This document shows, one piece after another, positions 15,209 through 24,625 of a DNA stretch of 51,163 nt. The notes under the pieces were generated by a model that did no database searches, had not been told where the DNA came from, and saw nothing but the letters and a program-made list of their open reading frames with translations. This DNA is from Lentisphaeria bacterium (GTDB lineage Bacteria > Verrucomicrobiota > Lentisphaeria > Victivallales > Victivallaceae): NCBI GenBank assembly GCA_017457065.1, contig JAFTIE010000151.1, positions 1-51,163 on the forward strand, written 5' to 3'. Position 1 is the first letter of the stretch; each line of letters opens with the position of its first letter. Both the position numbers and the translations under genes were made by a program.

Positions 15209-16972
15209 ATGTTCAAATATATCACAACCGCCGTGCTGACCATGGTTCTTTCTGTCTCCCTTTTCGGAGCCAAAGAACCTGTCGTCGGTGCCAAGGCTTC
15301 TGCCAAGGCCGCTGTCAAAGCGGTGAAGCAGGATATGAAAAAATGCTGCCCCAAGGCTGCCAAAGATTGCAAAGTTGCCAAGGATTGCGCCAAAGCTTGT
15401 GCCGCTGTCAAAAAGTGTACCAAGGCTGTTCTGCCTCAGTGCGCTAAAGTCGTCAAGGCTGACTCCAACGACATGGTGACCTGGTACAAGGACTCCACCG
15501 GTAAACGTTATCTGGTCTACACCTGGGCAAAGCCTGCCACTGTTTTCGCCTGTTCCTTCAAGGTTGGCGCCAATATGAGCGCCGGTTCCGAGCTGATGAC
15601 CGTCGCCCCCGAAGGCCGCAGCAAGGGCAAGGTCAAGAACTCTGTGAGTTTGCGTGTGGTCAAGATGGGCGGCAACGCCTATCCTGCGGGCATCCTGAAC
15701 AAAGGTGATCTCATTGCTGAGTTCATGCCCATTGAAATGACCCACGACTCCGTGGACAACGCCGCTCCCGCCATGATCAAGATGCCCGGATGGGGCGAAG
15801 GTTTTGCCGGACTCTGGAAGAGCACCGGTCTCAATGCTCTTATCGAGCAGACTACCTCCTGCTTCAAATCCACCTGGGTGCTGGGTCTCGGACGTGTCAT
15901 CATGATCCTTGTGGCTCTGGTGCTGATTTACCTCGCCATCGTCAAGGGCTTTGAGCCTCTGCTGCTGCTCCCCATCGGTTTCGGCGCTCTCCTTGCCAAT
16001 ATTCCTCTGGCAGGTATCGCCAACCCCGGCGGTCTGCAGTGGATGATCTATCAGGTCGGTATCGAATCCGGTGTCTTCCCCCTGCTCATCTTCATGGGTG
16101 TGGGTGCCATGACCGACTTCGGTCCCCTGATCGCCAACCCCAAGACTGCTCTGCTGGGCGGTGCTGCTCAGTTCGGTATCTTCTCTGCTCTGCTGGGTGC
16201 TCTGGTCCTTACCTGGCTGGTTCCCGGAATCGAATTCAGCTTGCGTGATGCTGCCTCAATCGGTATCATCGGCGGTGCTGACGGTCCTACCTCCATCTTC
16301 CTGACCAGCCGTCTGAGCCCCCATCTGCTGGGTGCTGTGGCTGTGGCTGCTTACAGCTACATGGCTCTTGTGCCCATCATCCAGCCCCCTATCATGAAGC
16401 TTCTTACTACCGAAGCCGAACGCAAGATCAGGATGTCTCAGCTCCGCACTGTGAGCAAGGTGGAAAAGATCTGCTTCCCCATCCTCATCACTCTGCTCTG
16501 CGCCCTTCTGCTGCCTGATGCCGCTCCTCTGATTGGTATGCTGATGTTCGGTAACTTGATGAAGGAATGCGGTGTTGTCAACCGTCTGAGCGACACTGCT
16601 TCAAACGCCCTTATCAACATCGTCACCATCTTCCTCGGTATCGCTGTGGGTTCCAAGCTCTCCGCTGACCAGTTCCTCTCTCTCCAGACTCTGGGTATCC
16701 TGTTGCTGGGCGCTGTCGCCTTCAGTATCGGAACTGCAACCGGTGTGATCTTTGCCAAGATCATGAACATCTTCAGCAAAGAGAAGATCAACCCCCTCAT
16801 CGGTGCTGCCGGCGTCTCTGCTGTGCCTATGGCAGCCCGTGTGGTCAACAAGGTCGGTCTTGAAACTGACCCCGGCAACTTCCTGCTGATGCACGCCATG
16901 GGACCCAACGTTGCCGGTGTGATCGGTTCTGCCGTTGCTGCCGGTGTGCTGCTCTGCATGCTCGGCAAATAA
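15209..16972 (+). CDS. oadB: Oxaloacetate decarboxylase beta subunit with an unusual N-terminal exported extension
   Basis: The product is 587 aa. The C-terminal ~385 residues (from [15 protein letters not shown], about 201) are the Na+-translocating OadB core with many membrane helices and the conserved [13 protein letters not shown] motif. Typical OadB proteins are about 375-430 aa. Here an extra ~200 residues precede the core: a likely signal peptide (about 1-21), a Lys/Ala/Cys-rich repetitive segment with seven Cys (46, 47, 54, 60, 64, 70, 78), and a folded-looking region (about 88-195). The ATG at 15209 is used, with AGGAG upstream; a TTG at 15188 is in frame. It is the last gene of the oad cluster and is followed by a strong terminator. 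Confidence 0.9.
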   Translation: MFKYITTAVLTMVLSVSLFGAKEPVVGAKASAKAAVKAVKQDMKKCCPKAAKDCKVAKDCAKACAAVKKCTKAVLPQCAKVVKADSNDMVTWYKDSTGKRYLVYTWAKPATVFACSFKVGANMSAGSELMTVAPEGRSKGKVKNSVSLRVVKMGGNAYPAGILNKGDLIAEFMPIEMTHDSVDNAAPAMIKMPGWGEGFAGLWKSTGLNALIEQTTSCFKSTWVLGLGRVIMILVALVLIYLAIVKGFEPLLLLPIGFGALLANIPLAGIANPGGLQWMIYQVGIESGVFPLLIFMGVGAMTDFGPLIANPKTALLGGAAQFGIFSALLGALVLTWLVPGIEFSLRDAASIGIIGGADGPTSIFLTSRLSPHLLGAVAVAAYSYMALVPIIQPPIMKLLTTEAERKIRMSQLRTVSKVEKICFPILITLLCALLLPDAAPLIGMLMFGNLMKECGVVNRLSDTASNALINIVTIFLGIAVGSKLSADQFLSLQTLGILLLGAVAFSIGTATGVIFAKIMNIFSKEKINPLIGAAGVSAVPMAARVVNKVGLETDPGNFLLMHAMGPNVAGVIGSAVAAGVLLCMLGK

Positions 16973-16995
16973 GCACTTTCAGTGCAACCCCCAAA

Positions 16996-17026
16996 GGCTG
17001 TCGGAAAAGCTCCGACAGCCTTTTTT
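16996..17026 (+). terminator. Rho-independent terminator after oadB
   Basis: A perfect 10-bp stem, GGCTGTCGGA with TCCGACAGCC, has an AAAGC loop and is followed by TTTTTT. It is 23 nt after the oadB stop. Confidence 0.95.
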
Positions 17027-17115
17027 CTTGGTTCATTAGAATAATCGCTTCTTCTGTCAGATTTTACATTGTTGTTGCTCTCAATAAACAGAACAACAAA
17101 AAAGGAGATAAAATC

Positions 17116-18306
17116 ATGGACAAAAGAAGTAATATTTCAGGAATTTTTCAAATCATTCTCGGTTCGATCATATTAGTGGCGGGAGCTATCATATTTTACC
17201 GGAAAGTACAATATGGCGGTCCTGAAAAATTGAATCTCAATTATATAGACAAATCTTTCCGGATCATCAAAGAGATGCACCGGGTCCACCACGATCAGGA
17301 AAAGAAACTGGATAAACTTCTGCGGCTTCAGCTGCTTCACGCTTCTGTTTCAGTCGAAAACTGGCTGAAGTTCAAAGAGTGCGCCGAAAGTGTCAGTTCC
17401 CAATGTACCCTTTACGCTTCAGAACAACATGCCGCAGCAATAAACCACGCCGCCGAACTCAGTAAAATTGAAGCGTACAGAAAAATCTGCGCCGATGCCA
17501 GACACTTTCCTCTTTATGTCACTGCCCTTGAAAACACAGCCGAAGCTGTGACTCCACTGAAAGCCGGTCTTGCCGCTGCAGCGGATCTGCAGCACTTTAC
17601 AGGGCTCGGAGAATCTTTTATCCGCCGTATCGGTTCAGCCTTTCGCGACATCCACACCCCCGTAGAGACCATTTATGATGCTCTGGGAAATGCCAGGCTT
17701 TCCCTTACCAATATCAGCCGGATCAGCAAAGAAGAGCTTATCCCCGCTCTGGACAAACGCATTACTCTTTTGAAAGGGCAGATCCGCACATCAAGACAGC
17801 GTGCTCTTGCCGCCCAACAGCGTGCCGCCGCCATCAACCGCCTTTGCGCCATGGAAGATCTGCAGAACAATATCAGCAATTTACACGCCGCCGCCAAAGA
17901 GCTGAATCTCCATGTCAGGAGCCGCACGGAAAACCGGCATTCCGCAGAAGGGGATATGGAGTACCGTAAACTTGTGAAAGTGGTCAACAAACTGCAGCAG
18001 GAGATCGCTGAAACTGAAAAAAGCAGATCCGAAATGCAAAAGAGAGTTCCCGGAAAAGGTCTGCAGGATTATGACCTGATCCTCAGTGATCTCAAGGATA
18101 AGCTCTCCGCCGCACAAAAGCGCATGAAAAGCAAGGAGTTTCTCTATGACACCGAACATGTGCTCTCTGAGAGCTCTCAGCGTTTGGAAGAGATCGCCGG
18201 TCTGAAAAAGAGTATGACCGTCATCATGGTGTGCGAACTGATCTTCTGCCTCAGCACCGGTACCGGTTTCATTGCCAACGGCACCCGGATCTGCCGGAAC
18301 TGCTGA
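17116..18306 (+). CDS. Membrane protein with two terminal helices and a large coiled-coil domain
   Basis: The product is 396 aa. A membrane helix lies at about residues 9-28 (IFQIILGSIILVAGAIIFY) and another near the C-terminus (about 366-385, SMTVIMVCELIFCLSTGTGF). The ~330 residues between are almost wholly helical with coiled-coil character, rich in Ala, Leu, Glu, Arg and Lys. No HAMP, methyl-accepting or kinase motif is evident. AAAAAGGAGAT precedes the ATG. It stands alone between terminators, so it is probably a single-gene unit. I do not recognise the family. Confidence 0.7.
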   Translation: MDKRSNISGIFQIILGSIILVAGAIIFYRKVQYGGPEKLNLNYIDKSFRIIKEMHRVHHDQEKKLDKLLRLQLLHASVSVENWLKFKECAESVSSQCTLYASEQHAAAINHAAELSKIEAYRKICADARHFPLYVTALENTAEAVTPLKAGLAAAADLQHFTGLGESFIRRIGSAFRDIHTPVETIYDALGNARLSLTNISRISKEELIPALDKRITLLKGQIRTSRQRALAAQQRAAAINRLCAMEDLQNNISNLHAAAKELNLHVRSRTENRHSAEGDMEYRKLVKVVNKLQQEIAETEKSRSEMQKRVPGKGLQDYDLILSDLKDKLSAAQKRMKSKEFLYDTEHVLSESSQRLEEIAGLKKSMTVIMVCELIFCLSTGTGFIANGTRICRNC

Positions 18307-18322
18307 TGAAAGAAACCGGCTT

Positions 18323-18360
18323 AAAAAAAGGGGAGGCTGTTGCAGTACTGCACAGCCCCC
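18323..18360 (-). terminator. Rho-independent terminator of the 18412-25935 operon
   Basis: On the minus strand a GC-rich stem (GGGGGCTGT with ACAGCCTCCCC, slightly bulged) encloses the palindrome GCAGTACTGC and is followed by T7. It lies about 50 nt after the sugar isomerase stop. Confidence 0.8.
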
Positions 18361-18411
18361 TTCCCGCTCTCTAAGAGTGAGCACCGTTGATGACGGTGCC
18401 TGTGTTTTGGA

Positions 18412-19203
18412 TCAATTGTTCCGCAGATACTCCAGAACCTTTTTGGTTCCCTCGTCGGCGCGGTATTTATTGTTTTCGTATTCGATGTTGATGAAGCCGT
18501 CGTAGCCCCCTTCTTCCAGAGCTTTGACGGTGGCGATGCTGTCCACCCATCCTTCGCCGATGAGGGCGGGGCGGTAGTAGGCGCCGTCAAGCATCTTGCG
18601 CATGCCTTCGACTTCAGTTTCGCTGCGGTCCCAATCCTTCAGGTGGACGTGGGCGATATCTTTGAAACAGCGTTTCAAGCTGGCGATCTGATCTTCCCCG
18701 GTGGCGGCGTTGCCGTTGTCAAAGGTGAGACGCAGAGAGGGGATCTGTGCTTTTGCCTTGTAAAAGTCATCGGCTGTGACAAAGGGACTCAACATGCCGG
18801 GGAAGTTTTCCACCGTCAGGATGAGGTTGCGTTGTTCAGCCAGAGGAGCCACTTCGGCAAGCATTTCGCACCAGCGCTTGTGGTTCTCTTCCCGGGACTC
18901 CACCCCTGCCAGAGGACTGGGGGGGATCATGACCACAGGCGCCCCCAGAATACAGGCGTTATCCAGAGACTTTTCAGCCACACCAAGGAGTGTTTCCCCT
19001 TCCTTCAAACGCAGAAAGAAGGTGTGGGCGGCAACAGTGAGTCCTGCATCTTCGCTCATCTTCCGCAAGAGTGCGGGATCTTCACCGTATGTCGTCACCC
19101 AGTCGATGCCTTCCATCTTGAGTTCGGCGGCGACACGGACACAATCAGCCGGGGTGAATCCCCCCTGACGCATGAGGGTGTAGGTCATCATGGAAAATTT
19201 CAT
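18412..19203 (-). CDS. Sugar phosphate isomerase/epimerase (xylose isomerase-like TIM barrel)
   Basis: The product is 263 aa. It has the AP-endonuclease-2/xylose isomerase-like barrel pattern: LTVENF (metal-binding Glu), LRLTFDNGNA (Asp), HVHLKDWD (His) and FINIEYEN near the C-terminus (Glu). Such enzymes isomerise or epimerise sugars or inositols using a divalent metal. It is the last gene of an operon with a DegT-type aminotransferase and three ceramidase-family proteins, starting 1 nt after the stop of the 518-aa paralogue. The substrate is unknown; a role in modifying a sugar or amino-sugar is plausible. Confidence 0.85.
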   Translation of the reverse strand: MKFSMMTYTLMRQGGFTPADCVRVAAELKMEGIDWVTTYGEDPALLRKMSEDAGLTVAAHTFFLRLKEGETLLGVAEKSLDNACILGAPVVMIPPSPLAGVESREENHKRWCEMLAEVAPLAEQRNLILTVENFPGMLSPFVTADDFYKAKAQIPSLRLTFDNGNAATGEDQIASLKRCFKDIAHVHLKDWDRSETEVEGMRKMLDGAYYRPALIGEGWVDSIATVKALEEGGYDGFINIEYENNKYRADEGTKKVLEYLRNN

Positions 19204-19204
19204 T

Positions 19205-20761
19205 TTATCTTATCTCCTTCAATACTTTAAGTGTTTCTTCAACCAGTTCCTGACCGCCCTCAGGGGAAACCTGATTGCAGTAGGGCGAGGCGCTGTACCC
19301 TTTGTTGGCTTGAGCTCTTTTTGTGGCAAGGTATGAGCCGTACTGATGGGGATCCCCTGTCAGCTGAACGATAAAGGTCTGCTCAAAGGGACTCCGCGCC
19401 TGGATCCGGTGCATGTAGTCCATAAAAAGCTCAAAGCGGTTGGTGGCAAATGCCACGTTGCCCACTTTGACCACATGGATCTCCGCCGGAAGTGTGGGTT
19501 GTTCCTTTTGAAGTGCGCAGCGCTCCACCACGCCGCCGCAGCGTCTTCTGCGGCTTTGGAGCGTGGAGTTGTGCTGCAGCTGCACATACTTGTTTCCCTC
19601 TGTGAGCATGGAGTCATTCATCAATGCCTGGTAATTATTCTTTTCCTCCTCCAATATCTCTTCGGGGAAGAGCTCCCGTTTCAGGGGGATAGTCCTGATT
19701 TCGTGTTTGAGTTCGGGGGCGGAAAACTTCTCTTTTGAAGCCCACTCCAGCACCTCCTCAAAGGCGGCGGCAATGCGGCTGCCCATATCTTCGGCACGGA
19801 GCGTTTCCAGACAGAAGTGTTCGTTTCTTTTTGCGACGATCTCCTCACATCCGGGATCATCCGGATCAACGGGGAACTTCATGGGATCCGCCATAAAGCG
19901 GGCTCTGAGTTCGGGATACTTCAGGGCGTAGCGCCGCTTTTCAGCTTCAAGATAGTGGAGCTGCATGGGTGAAAGATCTCCGGCGCCGGCACATTGAGCG
20001 ATGATGCCGATCTCACCGTGTAGGGCAGAAAGTTTCTCACGGACATTGTGCCAGAAACTTGCGTGAAGCTCCCAGGCGTGCATACCGGTCTGTGAAGGAC
20101 AGGGCAAATTGATCACGGCACCTGTGAGTTTTTCATTGCTGTCAAAGGTGTAGAGCAAATTTACAAAGGGATCTGTTCCCGCTTCGTAGCAGTTGAACAT
20201 ATCATCCTTTGTATTGCCGTACATCTTGGCGTTGCCGTTGACGGTGAAACCGGGACGGGCATTTTCCCGCTCCCCGATATTGTCGGTATAGACGGTGCGG
20301 CGGCTCAACCCCACTTCGGCGAAACCGTAGCCGTAGGCGATGGAACCGGGGGCACGGGCTGCCCACGCTTCTTTCACAGCATCGGCGATCTGACGTGCCA
20401 GAAAGGAGAATGTTTCCTCATTGGATGCCATTTCCACATTGCGGGGGAACTCCGCAACTTCAGCGCCCCCCGGCCCGGCGTGGGTATGGGTGGCGCTGAT
20501 GAAAAGTTTGGAAACCGGCAGCTGCGGGAGTTCTGTTTTCAGGATCTCCTGCACCTGAGTGAGCAGACGGGGTCTGATCCCCACCATGTCGCAGGAGACC
20601 ATGACCACCAGATCTTCGCCGTTTTCAAGCACCAGAGCGCTTGCCATAACGGGAGTGCGGACCCCCATGGAAACACGCAAGTAGAACTGTCCCGTCACAG
20701 GGACGGGAAAATCAGGAGCTATGGAGCGTTTCCCCCAGCCGATGTTCAGTTGAGCTGCCAT
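19205..20761 (-). CDS. Neutral/alkaline non-lysosomal ceramidase-family protein, paralogue A
   Basis: The product is 518 aa, without an obvious signal peptide. The zinc-site motif SATHTHAGPGG (His92, His94) and the nucleophile-region motif GAGDLSPMQLHY are both present, so the catalytic Ser of the family (GDxSPN in known enzymes) appears conserved. Family enzymes are amidases that cleave ceramide to sphingosine and fatty acid. These short proteins lack the C-terminal immunoglobulin-like domain of canonical ceramidases (about 650-700 aa), so the true substrate may differ. It follows paralogue B by 15 nt and ends 1 nt before the sugar isomerase gene. Confidence 0.85.
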   Translation of the reverse strand: MAAQLNIGWGKRSIAPDFPVPVTGQFYLRVSMGVRTPVMASALVLENGEDLVVMVSCDMVGIRPRLLTQVQEILKTELPQLPVSKLFISATHTHAGPGGAEVAEFPRNVEMASNEETFSFLARQIADAVKEAWAARAPGSIAYGYGFAEVGLSRRTVYTDNIGERENARPGFTVNGNAKMYGNTKDDMFNCYEAGTDPFVNLLYTFDSNEKLTGAVINLPCPSQTGMHAWELHASFWHNVREKLSALHGEIGIIAQCAGAGDLSPMQLHYLEAEKRRYALKYPELRARFMADPMKFPVDPDDPGCEEIVAKRNEHFCLETLRAEDMGSRIAAAFEEVLEWASKEKFSAPELKHEIRTIPLKRELFPEEILEEEKNNYQALMNDSMLTEGNKYVQLQHNSTLQSRRRRCGGVVERCALQKEQPTLPAEIHVVKVGNVAFATNRFELFMDYMHRIQARSPFEQTFIVQLTGDPHQYGSYLATKRAQANKGYSASPYCNQVSPEGGQELVEETLKVLKEIR

Positions 20762-20776
20762 GATTTGAAAAGCCTT

Positions 20777-22327
20777 TTACCTGATTTCTTTGAGAACCTT
20801 CAGCGTTTCCTCCACCAGCTGCTGACCGCCTTCGGGGGAGACCTGATTGCAGTAGGGGGAAGCGCTGTAACCTTTATTCTCCTCGCCCCGGACCGTGGCA
20901 AGGTAGCTGCCGGAACCGTTGGGACCTGTCACCAGCTGGACGATGAAGGTCTGTTCAAAGGGGCTCCGTGCCTGGATACGGTGCATGTAGTCCATGTAAA
21001 GCTCAAAGCGGTTGGTGGCAAAGGCGATGTTGCCGATCTGCACCACATGGATGTCTGAGGGGATATTGGGCTCTTTCTGCTGGATCTCATAACGCTTCAC
21101 CACGCCGCCGCAGCGGCTCCGGCGGCTGTTGAGCATGGAGTTGTGACGGAGCTGCTCCCATTTGTCGCCCTCTGTCATCATCTCCTCTTTCATGAAGTTT
21201 TCATGATTTTTCTTTTCCTCTTCCATCATCTCTTCGGGGAACATCCGGCGTGCCAGATCCACGACACGGACTTCGTGTTTGAGTTCGGGAGCGGAAAATT
21301 TCTCTTTGGAAGCCCATTCAAGGACCTCATCAAAGGCAGTGACGATGCGGTTGGCGATATCCTCTGCGCGCATAAATTCAATGCAGGAGCTTTGACATGA
21401 TGCCTGTTTATCCTCAGGGGAAAGATTTTCGTACCCGGGGAACTTCATGGGGTTCGCCATGTAGGCAGCGATCTTTTCGGGGTATTTAAGCTGATAGCGC
21501 CGCCATTCAGCGGTGCGGTAGTGGAGCTGGCGGGGAGAAAGATCCCCTGCGGCGGCGGCTTGTCCCACAACGCCGATCTCACCGTATCTGGCGGTGAGCT
21601 TTTCACGGACGTGGTGCCAGAAACTTGCATGGAGCTCCCAGGCGTTTTCGTTGGTCTGGGAAGGACAGGGCACGTTGACCACTGCTCCTGAAAGTTTACC
21701 ATTGCTGTCAAAGGTGTAGAGCAGATTGATGAAGGGATCGGTACCGGCTTCGTATGAAGCGAACATATCATCGGCGGTGTTGCCGTACATCTTGCCGTGT
21801 CCGTCAATGGCGATACCGGGACGGGCTCCGGAGCGCAGACCGATGTCATCCAGATAGATGGAGCGGCGGCTGTGGCCCGTGGTGGCGAATCCGTAACCGT
21901 AGGCGATGGAGCCGGGAGCACGCTTCTGCCACGCCTCTTTCACCGCATCGGCGATCTGACGGGCGAGGAAGATACGGAGTTCTTCCCCCTCTTTCATTTC
22001 CACATTGCGGGGGTAGTCCCCCACATCACGGGAGCCGGGACCCGCATGGGTGTGGGTGGCGTTGATGATGAGTTTGTTTCCCTGAAGCGCAGGGAGTTCC
22101 GCAGCCAGAAGAGCTTGCACCTTGAGCAGCACATCAGGATCCACGGAAACCATGTCGCAGGAAACGAAGATCACCTGATCTTCGCCGTTTTCCAGCACAA
22201 GGGCACTGGCGAGGACGGGGGTGTAGCACCCCACTGATACACGCATGTAGAACTGTCCGGGGATGGGAACAGGGAAATCCGGGGCAAGGGAGCGTTTGCC
22301 CCATCCGATATTGATTTGCTGAGCCAT
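20777..22327 (-). CDS. Neutral/alkaline non-lysosomal ceramidase-family protein, paralogue B
   Basis: The product is 516 aa, closely related along its whole length to the flanking paralogues. It starts with QINIGWGKRSLAPDFPVP, close to paralogue A. It keeps the zinc motif NATHTHAGPGS and the Ser-containing motif AAGDLSPRQLHY. No signal peptide is seen. The C-terminal segment QARSPFEQTFIVQL and the end NQVSPEGGQQLVEETLKVLKEIR are nearly identical to paralogue A, pointing to recent tandem duplication. As for A, ceramide hydrolysis is the family reaction, but the physiological substrate is not known. Confidence 0.85.
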   Translation of the reverse strand: MAQQINIGWGKRSLAPDFPVPIPGQFYMRVSVGCYTPVLASALVLENGEDQVIFVSCDMVSVDPDVLLKVQALLAAELPALQGNKLIINATHTHAGPGSRDVGDYPRNVEMKEGEELRIFLARQIADAVKEAWQKRAPGSIAYGYGFATTGHSRRSIYLDDIGLRSGARPGIAIDGHGKMYGNTADDMFASYEAGTDPFINLLYTFDSNGKLSGAVVNVPCPSQTNENAWELHASFWHHVREKLTARYGEIGVVGQAAAAGDLSPRQLHYRTAEWRRYQLKYPEKIAAYMANPMKFPGYENLSPEDKQASCQSSCIEFMRAEDIANRIVTAFDEVLEWASKEKFSAPELKHEVRVVDLARRMFPEEMMEEEKKNHENFMKEEMMTEGDKWEQLRHNSMLNSRRSRCGGVVKRYEIQQKEPNIPSDIHVVQIGNIAFATNRFELYMDYMHRIQARSPFEQTFIVQLVTGPNGSGSYLATVRGEENKGYSASPYCNQVSPEGGQQLVEETLKVLKEIR

Positions 22328-22342
22328 TTTTCTGTCCTTATT

Positions 22343-24625
22343 TTATCTGGAAAATTTCAATGTGGCGCCTTTGTCAAGATTCTTGCGGGCACCAAAGTTC
22401 TGGATATAGGAACCTGCAGAACGTTTGATCTGTCCTGCGGCATTCTTGTAATAGCTGTTGCGGAAGACGTTGAATCTGTATTCGCCAGTTTTTCCTTTGG
22501 CGGAAAAGAGCAGTTCATCAAGGGGAATGGCAAGGAAGGCTTCCCAGCTGCCCCCAGAGGAAAGAGCGCTCTCAAACTTCAGATCCCGGCAATTCCATGA
22601 GGAACCTGTGACTTTGGTGCCGCGGCTGTGTGAAAGGTCCATGAGCTTTTTCCCGGGGGCGTAGATGAACTGGAAGCACTCATTATTCTGCCCGATGAAA
22701 AATTCAATGCACTCAAACTGCCAGATGGAACCGTCACGGGCGGGTTCTTCCGCAGGAGGAGGGATCACCTTGTCCCCTTTGGCAGGAACGCCGCATTCGG
22801 TCTTGATGTAAAGGAACTTGCCGTCCTGAAGCAGACGCAGCACCGTGGGGGCGCTTTGCATACCTCTGCCGTCGGTGAGGCAGAAGTTCCCTGCCTTTGC
22901 CGCCTTCTGCCAATCCTTTGCTGTGGGGATCCCCTTGACTTTGGGGACAGTGATCACAGGAGGATTCTTTTTGACAACGGCAGATCTATCCAGAGCTTTG
23001 AGCATCTTCAGTGTTTCGTTGACCAGCTGCTGTCCTCCTTTGTAAGAGACCTGATTGCTGTAGGCAGTGGCACTGTATCCCTTGTTCTTTTCGCCCCTTG
23101 CGGTGGCAAGGTAGCTGCCGGTGCCTCTGGGATCCACGGTCAACTGGACGATGAAGGTCTGTTCAAAGGGACTTCTCCCCTGGATACGGTGCTGGTAGTC
23201 CAGGAAAAGCTCAAAACGGTTGGTGGCAAAGGCGATGTCCCCGATCCGCACAGCGTGGATATCAGTGAGAAGGAAGGGCTCCTTTTTCACCTGTTCGTAA
23301 CGGGTGCTGATAGCAGCCATGCGCCGTCTGCGGCTTTGGAGACGGGAGTTGTGCATAAGCATGGTCAGGGGATCCCCTTCGGTCAGGAACTTTTCTTTCA
23401 TGCTGGCGGCATGTTTGCGTTTTTCATCATCCACCAGTGCTTTGGGGAAACTCCTTTTGGCAAGTTTCACAGTTTTGACATGGTGTGTCAGCACGGGGGA
23501 GGAGTATTTTTCCTTCCCTGCCCAGCTCAGGACTTCGTCAAAGGCGGCGACGATGCGGTTGGCGATATCTTCGGCGCGCATGAGCTCAATGACTTCGCCG
23601 CTGTCGGCTGCCACTGCAGAACTTTTCACACCGTTGAAAGCAGGACGGGGCATGGGGTTTTTAATGTACTCTTCAATAAGTTTGCTGTATTTGAGCATGT
23701 AGCGCCGTCTTTCAGCAGCTTTGTAGTGGAGCTGACGGGGAGCCAGATCCCCTGCGGCGGCGGACTGGGCGATCACCCCCACATCGCCGTATTTGGCGGC
23801 AAGTTTTTCACGGACATTGTGCCAGAAACTTGCGTTGTATGACCAGACAGCTTCACTGGTCTGTGAAGGACAGGGCACATTGATGACCGCACCTGAAAGC
23901 TTGCCCTTGCTGTCAAAGGTGTAGAGCAAGTTTATAAAGGTGTCGGTTCCGGCTTCGTATGAAGCAAAGTCGGGATCGGCAGTGTTGCCGTACATGATAC
24001 CGTGTCCGTTGACAGCGACACCTGCGGAGGCTTTGAACTTTTTGCCCATATCCCTGAGATAGACGGCACGGCGGCTGTGTCCTGTGGTGGCGAATCCGTA
24101 GCCGTATGAGACGGCACCGGGGGCACGCTTCTGCCACGCCTCTTTCACCGCATCGGCGATCTGACGGGCGATAAATTTCTGCACCTCAGAACCGGGAGTG
24201 ACCTTCATCTTGTTGGGATAGTTGATCACATTTGCCCCGGTGGAGGGACCGGCGTGGGTATGGGTGGCGTTGATGATGAGTTTCTCAACAGGGAAACCTT
24301 TGATCTCCCGGGCAAGGATCTCTTTGACAAGGATAAGGACTTTGGGCTGGACGGAGACCACATCGCAGGAAACAAAGATCACCGCATCTTTGGAGTTCTC
24401 GATCACCAGAGCACTGGCGATGACAGGGGTATATGTTCCCTGAGAGACCCGCAAGTGGAACTGTCCTGAAATGGGGACAGGTCCGGGCATGGCGATGGAG
24501 CGTTTGCCCCATCCGATCTTCAAATCACCGGCAGCACTTTTTCTGCACTCCTGAGTTGAGGCGCAGGAGGGGAGCAAAAAAAGCGCTGCAGCCACCATGA
24601 GAAAGGCTGCAGCATGCTTTTTCAT
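22343..24625 (-). CDS. Ceramidase-family lipoprotein, paralogue C, with CBM9-like C-terminal domain and altered nucleophile
   Basis: The product is 760 aa. It starts with a lipoprotein-type signal (FLMVAAALFLLPSC, candidate lipidated Cys21). The family core follows, with INATHTHAGPSTG. The nucleophile motif reads AAGDLAPRQLHY: the Ser present in paralogues A and B is Ala, encoded GCT. After the core, about 200 extra residues resemble a family-9-type carbohydrate-binding or sugar-sensing domain (tracts such as IWQFECIEFFIGQ and WEAFLAIPLDELLFSAKGKTG). If the Ser is the nucleophile, this copy may be inactive as an amidase and act as a binding protein. Its ATG at 24625 overlaps the DegT stop. 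Confidence 0.85.
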   Translation of the reverse strand: MKKHAAAFLMVAAALFLLPSCASTQECRKSAAGDLKIGWGKRSIAMPGPVPISGQFHLRVSQGTYTPVIASALVIENSKDAVIFVSCDVVSVQPKVLILVKEILAREIKGFPVEKLIINATHTHAGPSTGANVINYPNKMKVTPGSEVQKFIARQIADAVKEAWQKRAPGAVSYGYGFATTGHSRRAVYLRDMGKKFKASAGVAVNGHGIMYGNTADPDFASYEAGTDTFINLLYTFDSKGKLSGAVINVPCPSQTSEAVWSYNASFWHNVREKLAAKYGDVGVIAQSAAAGDLAPRQLHYKAAERRRYMLKYSKLIEEYIKNPMPRPAFNGVKSSAVAADSGEVIELMRAEDIANRIVAAFDEVLSWAGKEKYSSPVLTHHVKTVKLAKRSFPKALVDDEKRKHAASMKEKFLTEGDPLTMLMHNSRLQSRRRRMAAISTRYEQVKKEPFLLTDIHAVRIGDIAFATNRFELFLDYQHRIQGRSPFEQTFIVQLTVDPRGTGSYLATARGEKNKGYSATAYSNQVSYKGGQQLVNETLKMLKALDRSAVVKKNPPVITVPKVKGIPTAKDWQKAAKAGNFCLTDGRGMQSAPTVLRLLQDGKFLYIKTECGVPAKGDKVIPPPAEEPARDGSIWQFECIEFFIGQNNECFQFIYAPGKKLMDLSHSRGTKVTGSSWNCRDLKFESALSSGGSWEAFLAIPLDELLFSAKGKTGEYRFNVFRNSYYKNAAGQIKRSAGSYIQNFGARKNLDKGATLKFSR

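Noticed and set aside
14099-15745. Long open frame (548 codons) antisense to oadA and oadB
   Set aside because: It mirrors highly biased codons of the sense genes, is rich in Gly, Ser, His and Asp without any recognisable domain, and has no ribosome-binding site. It is a by-product of codon bias.
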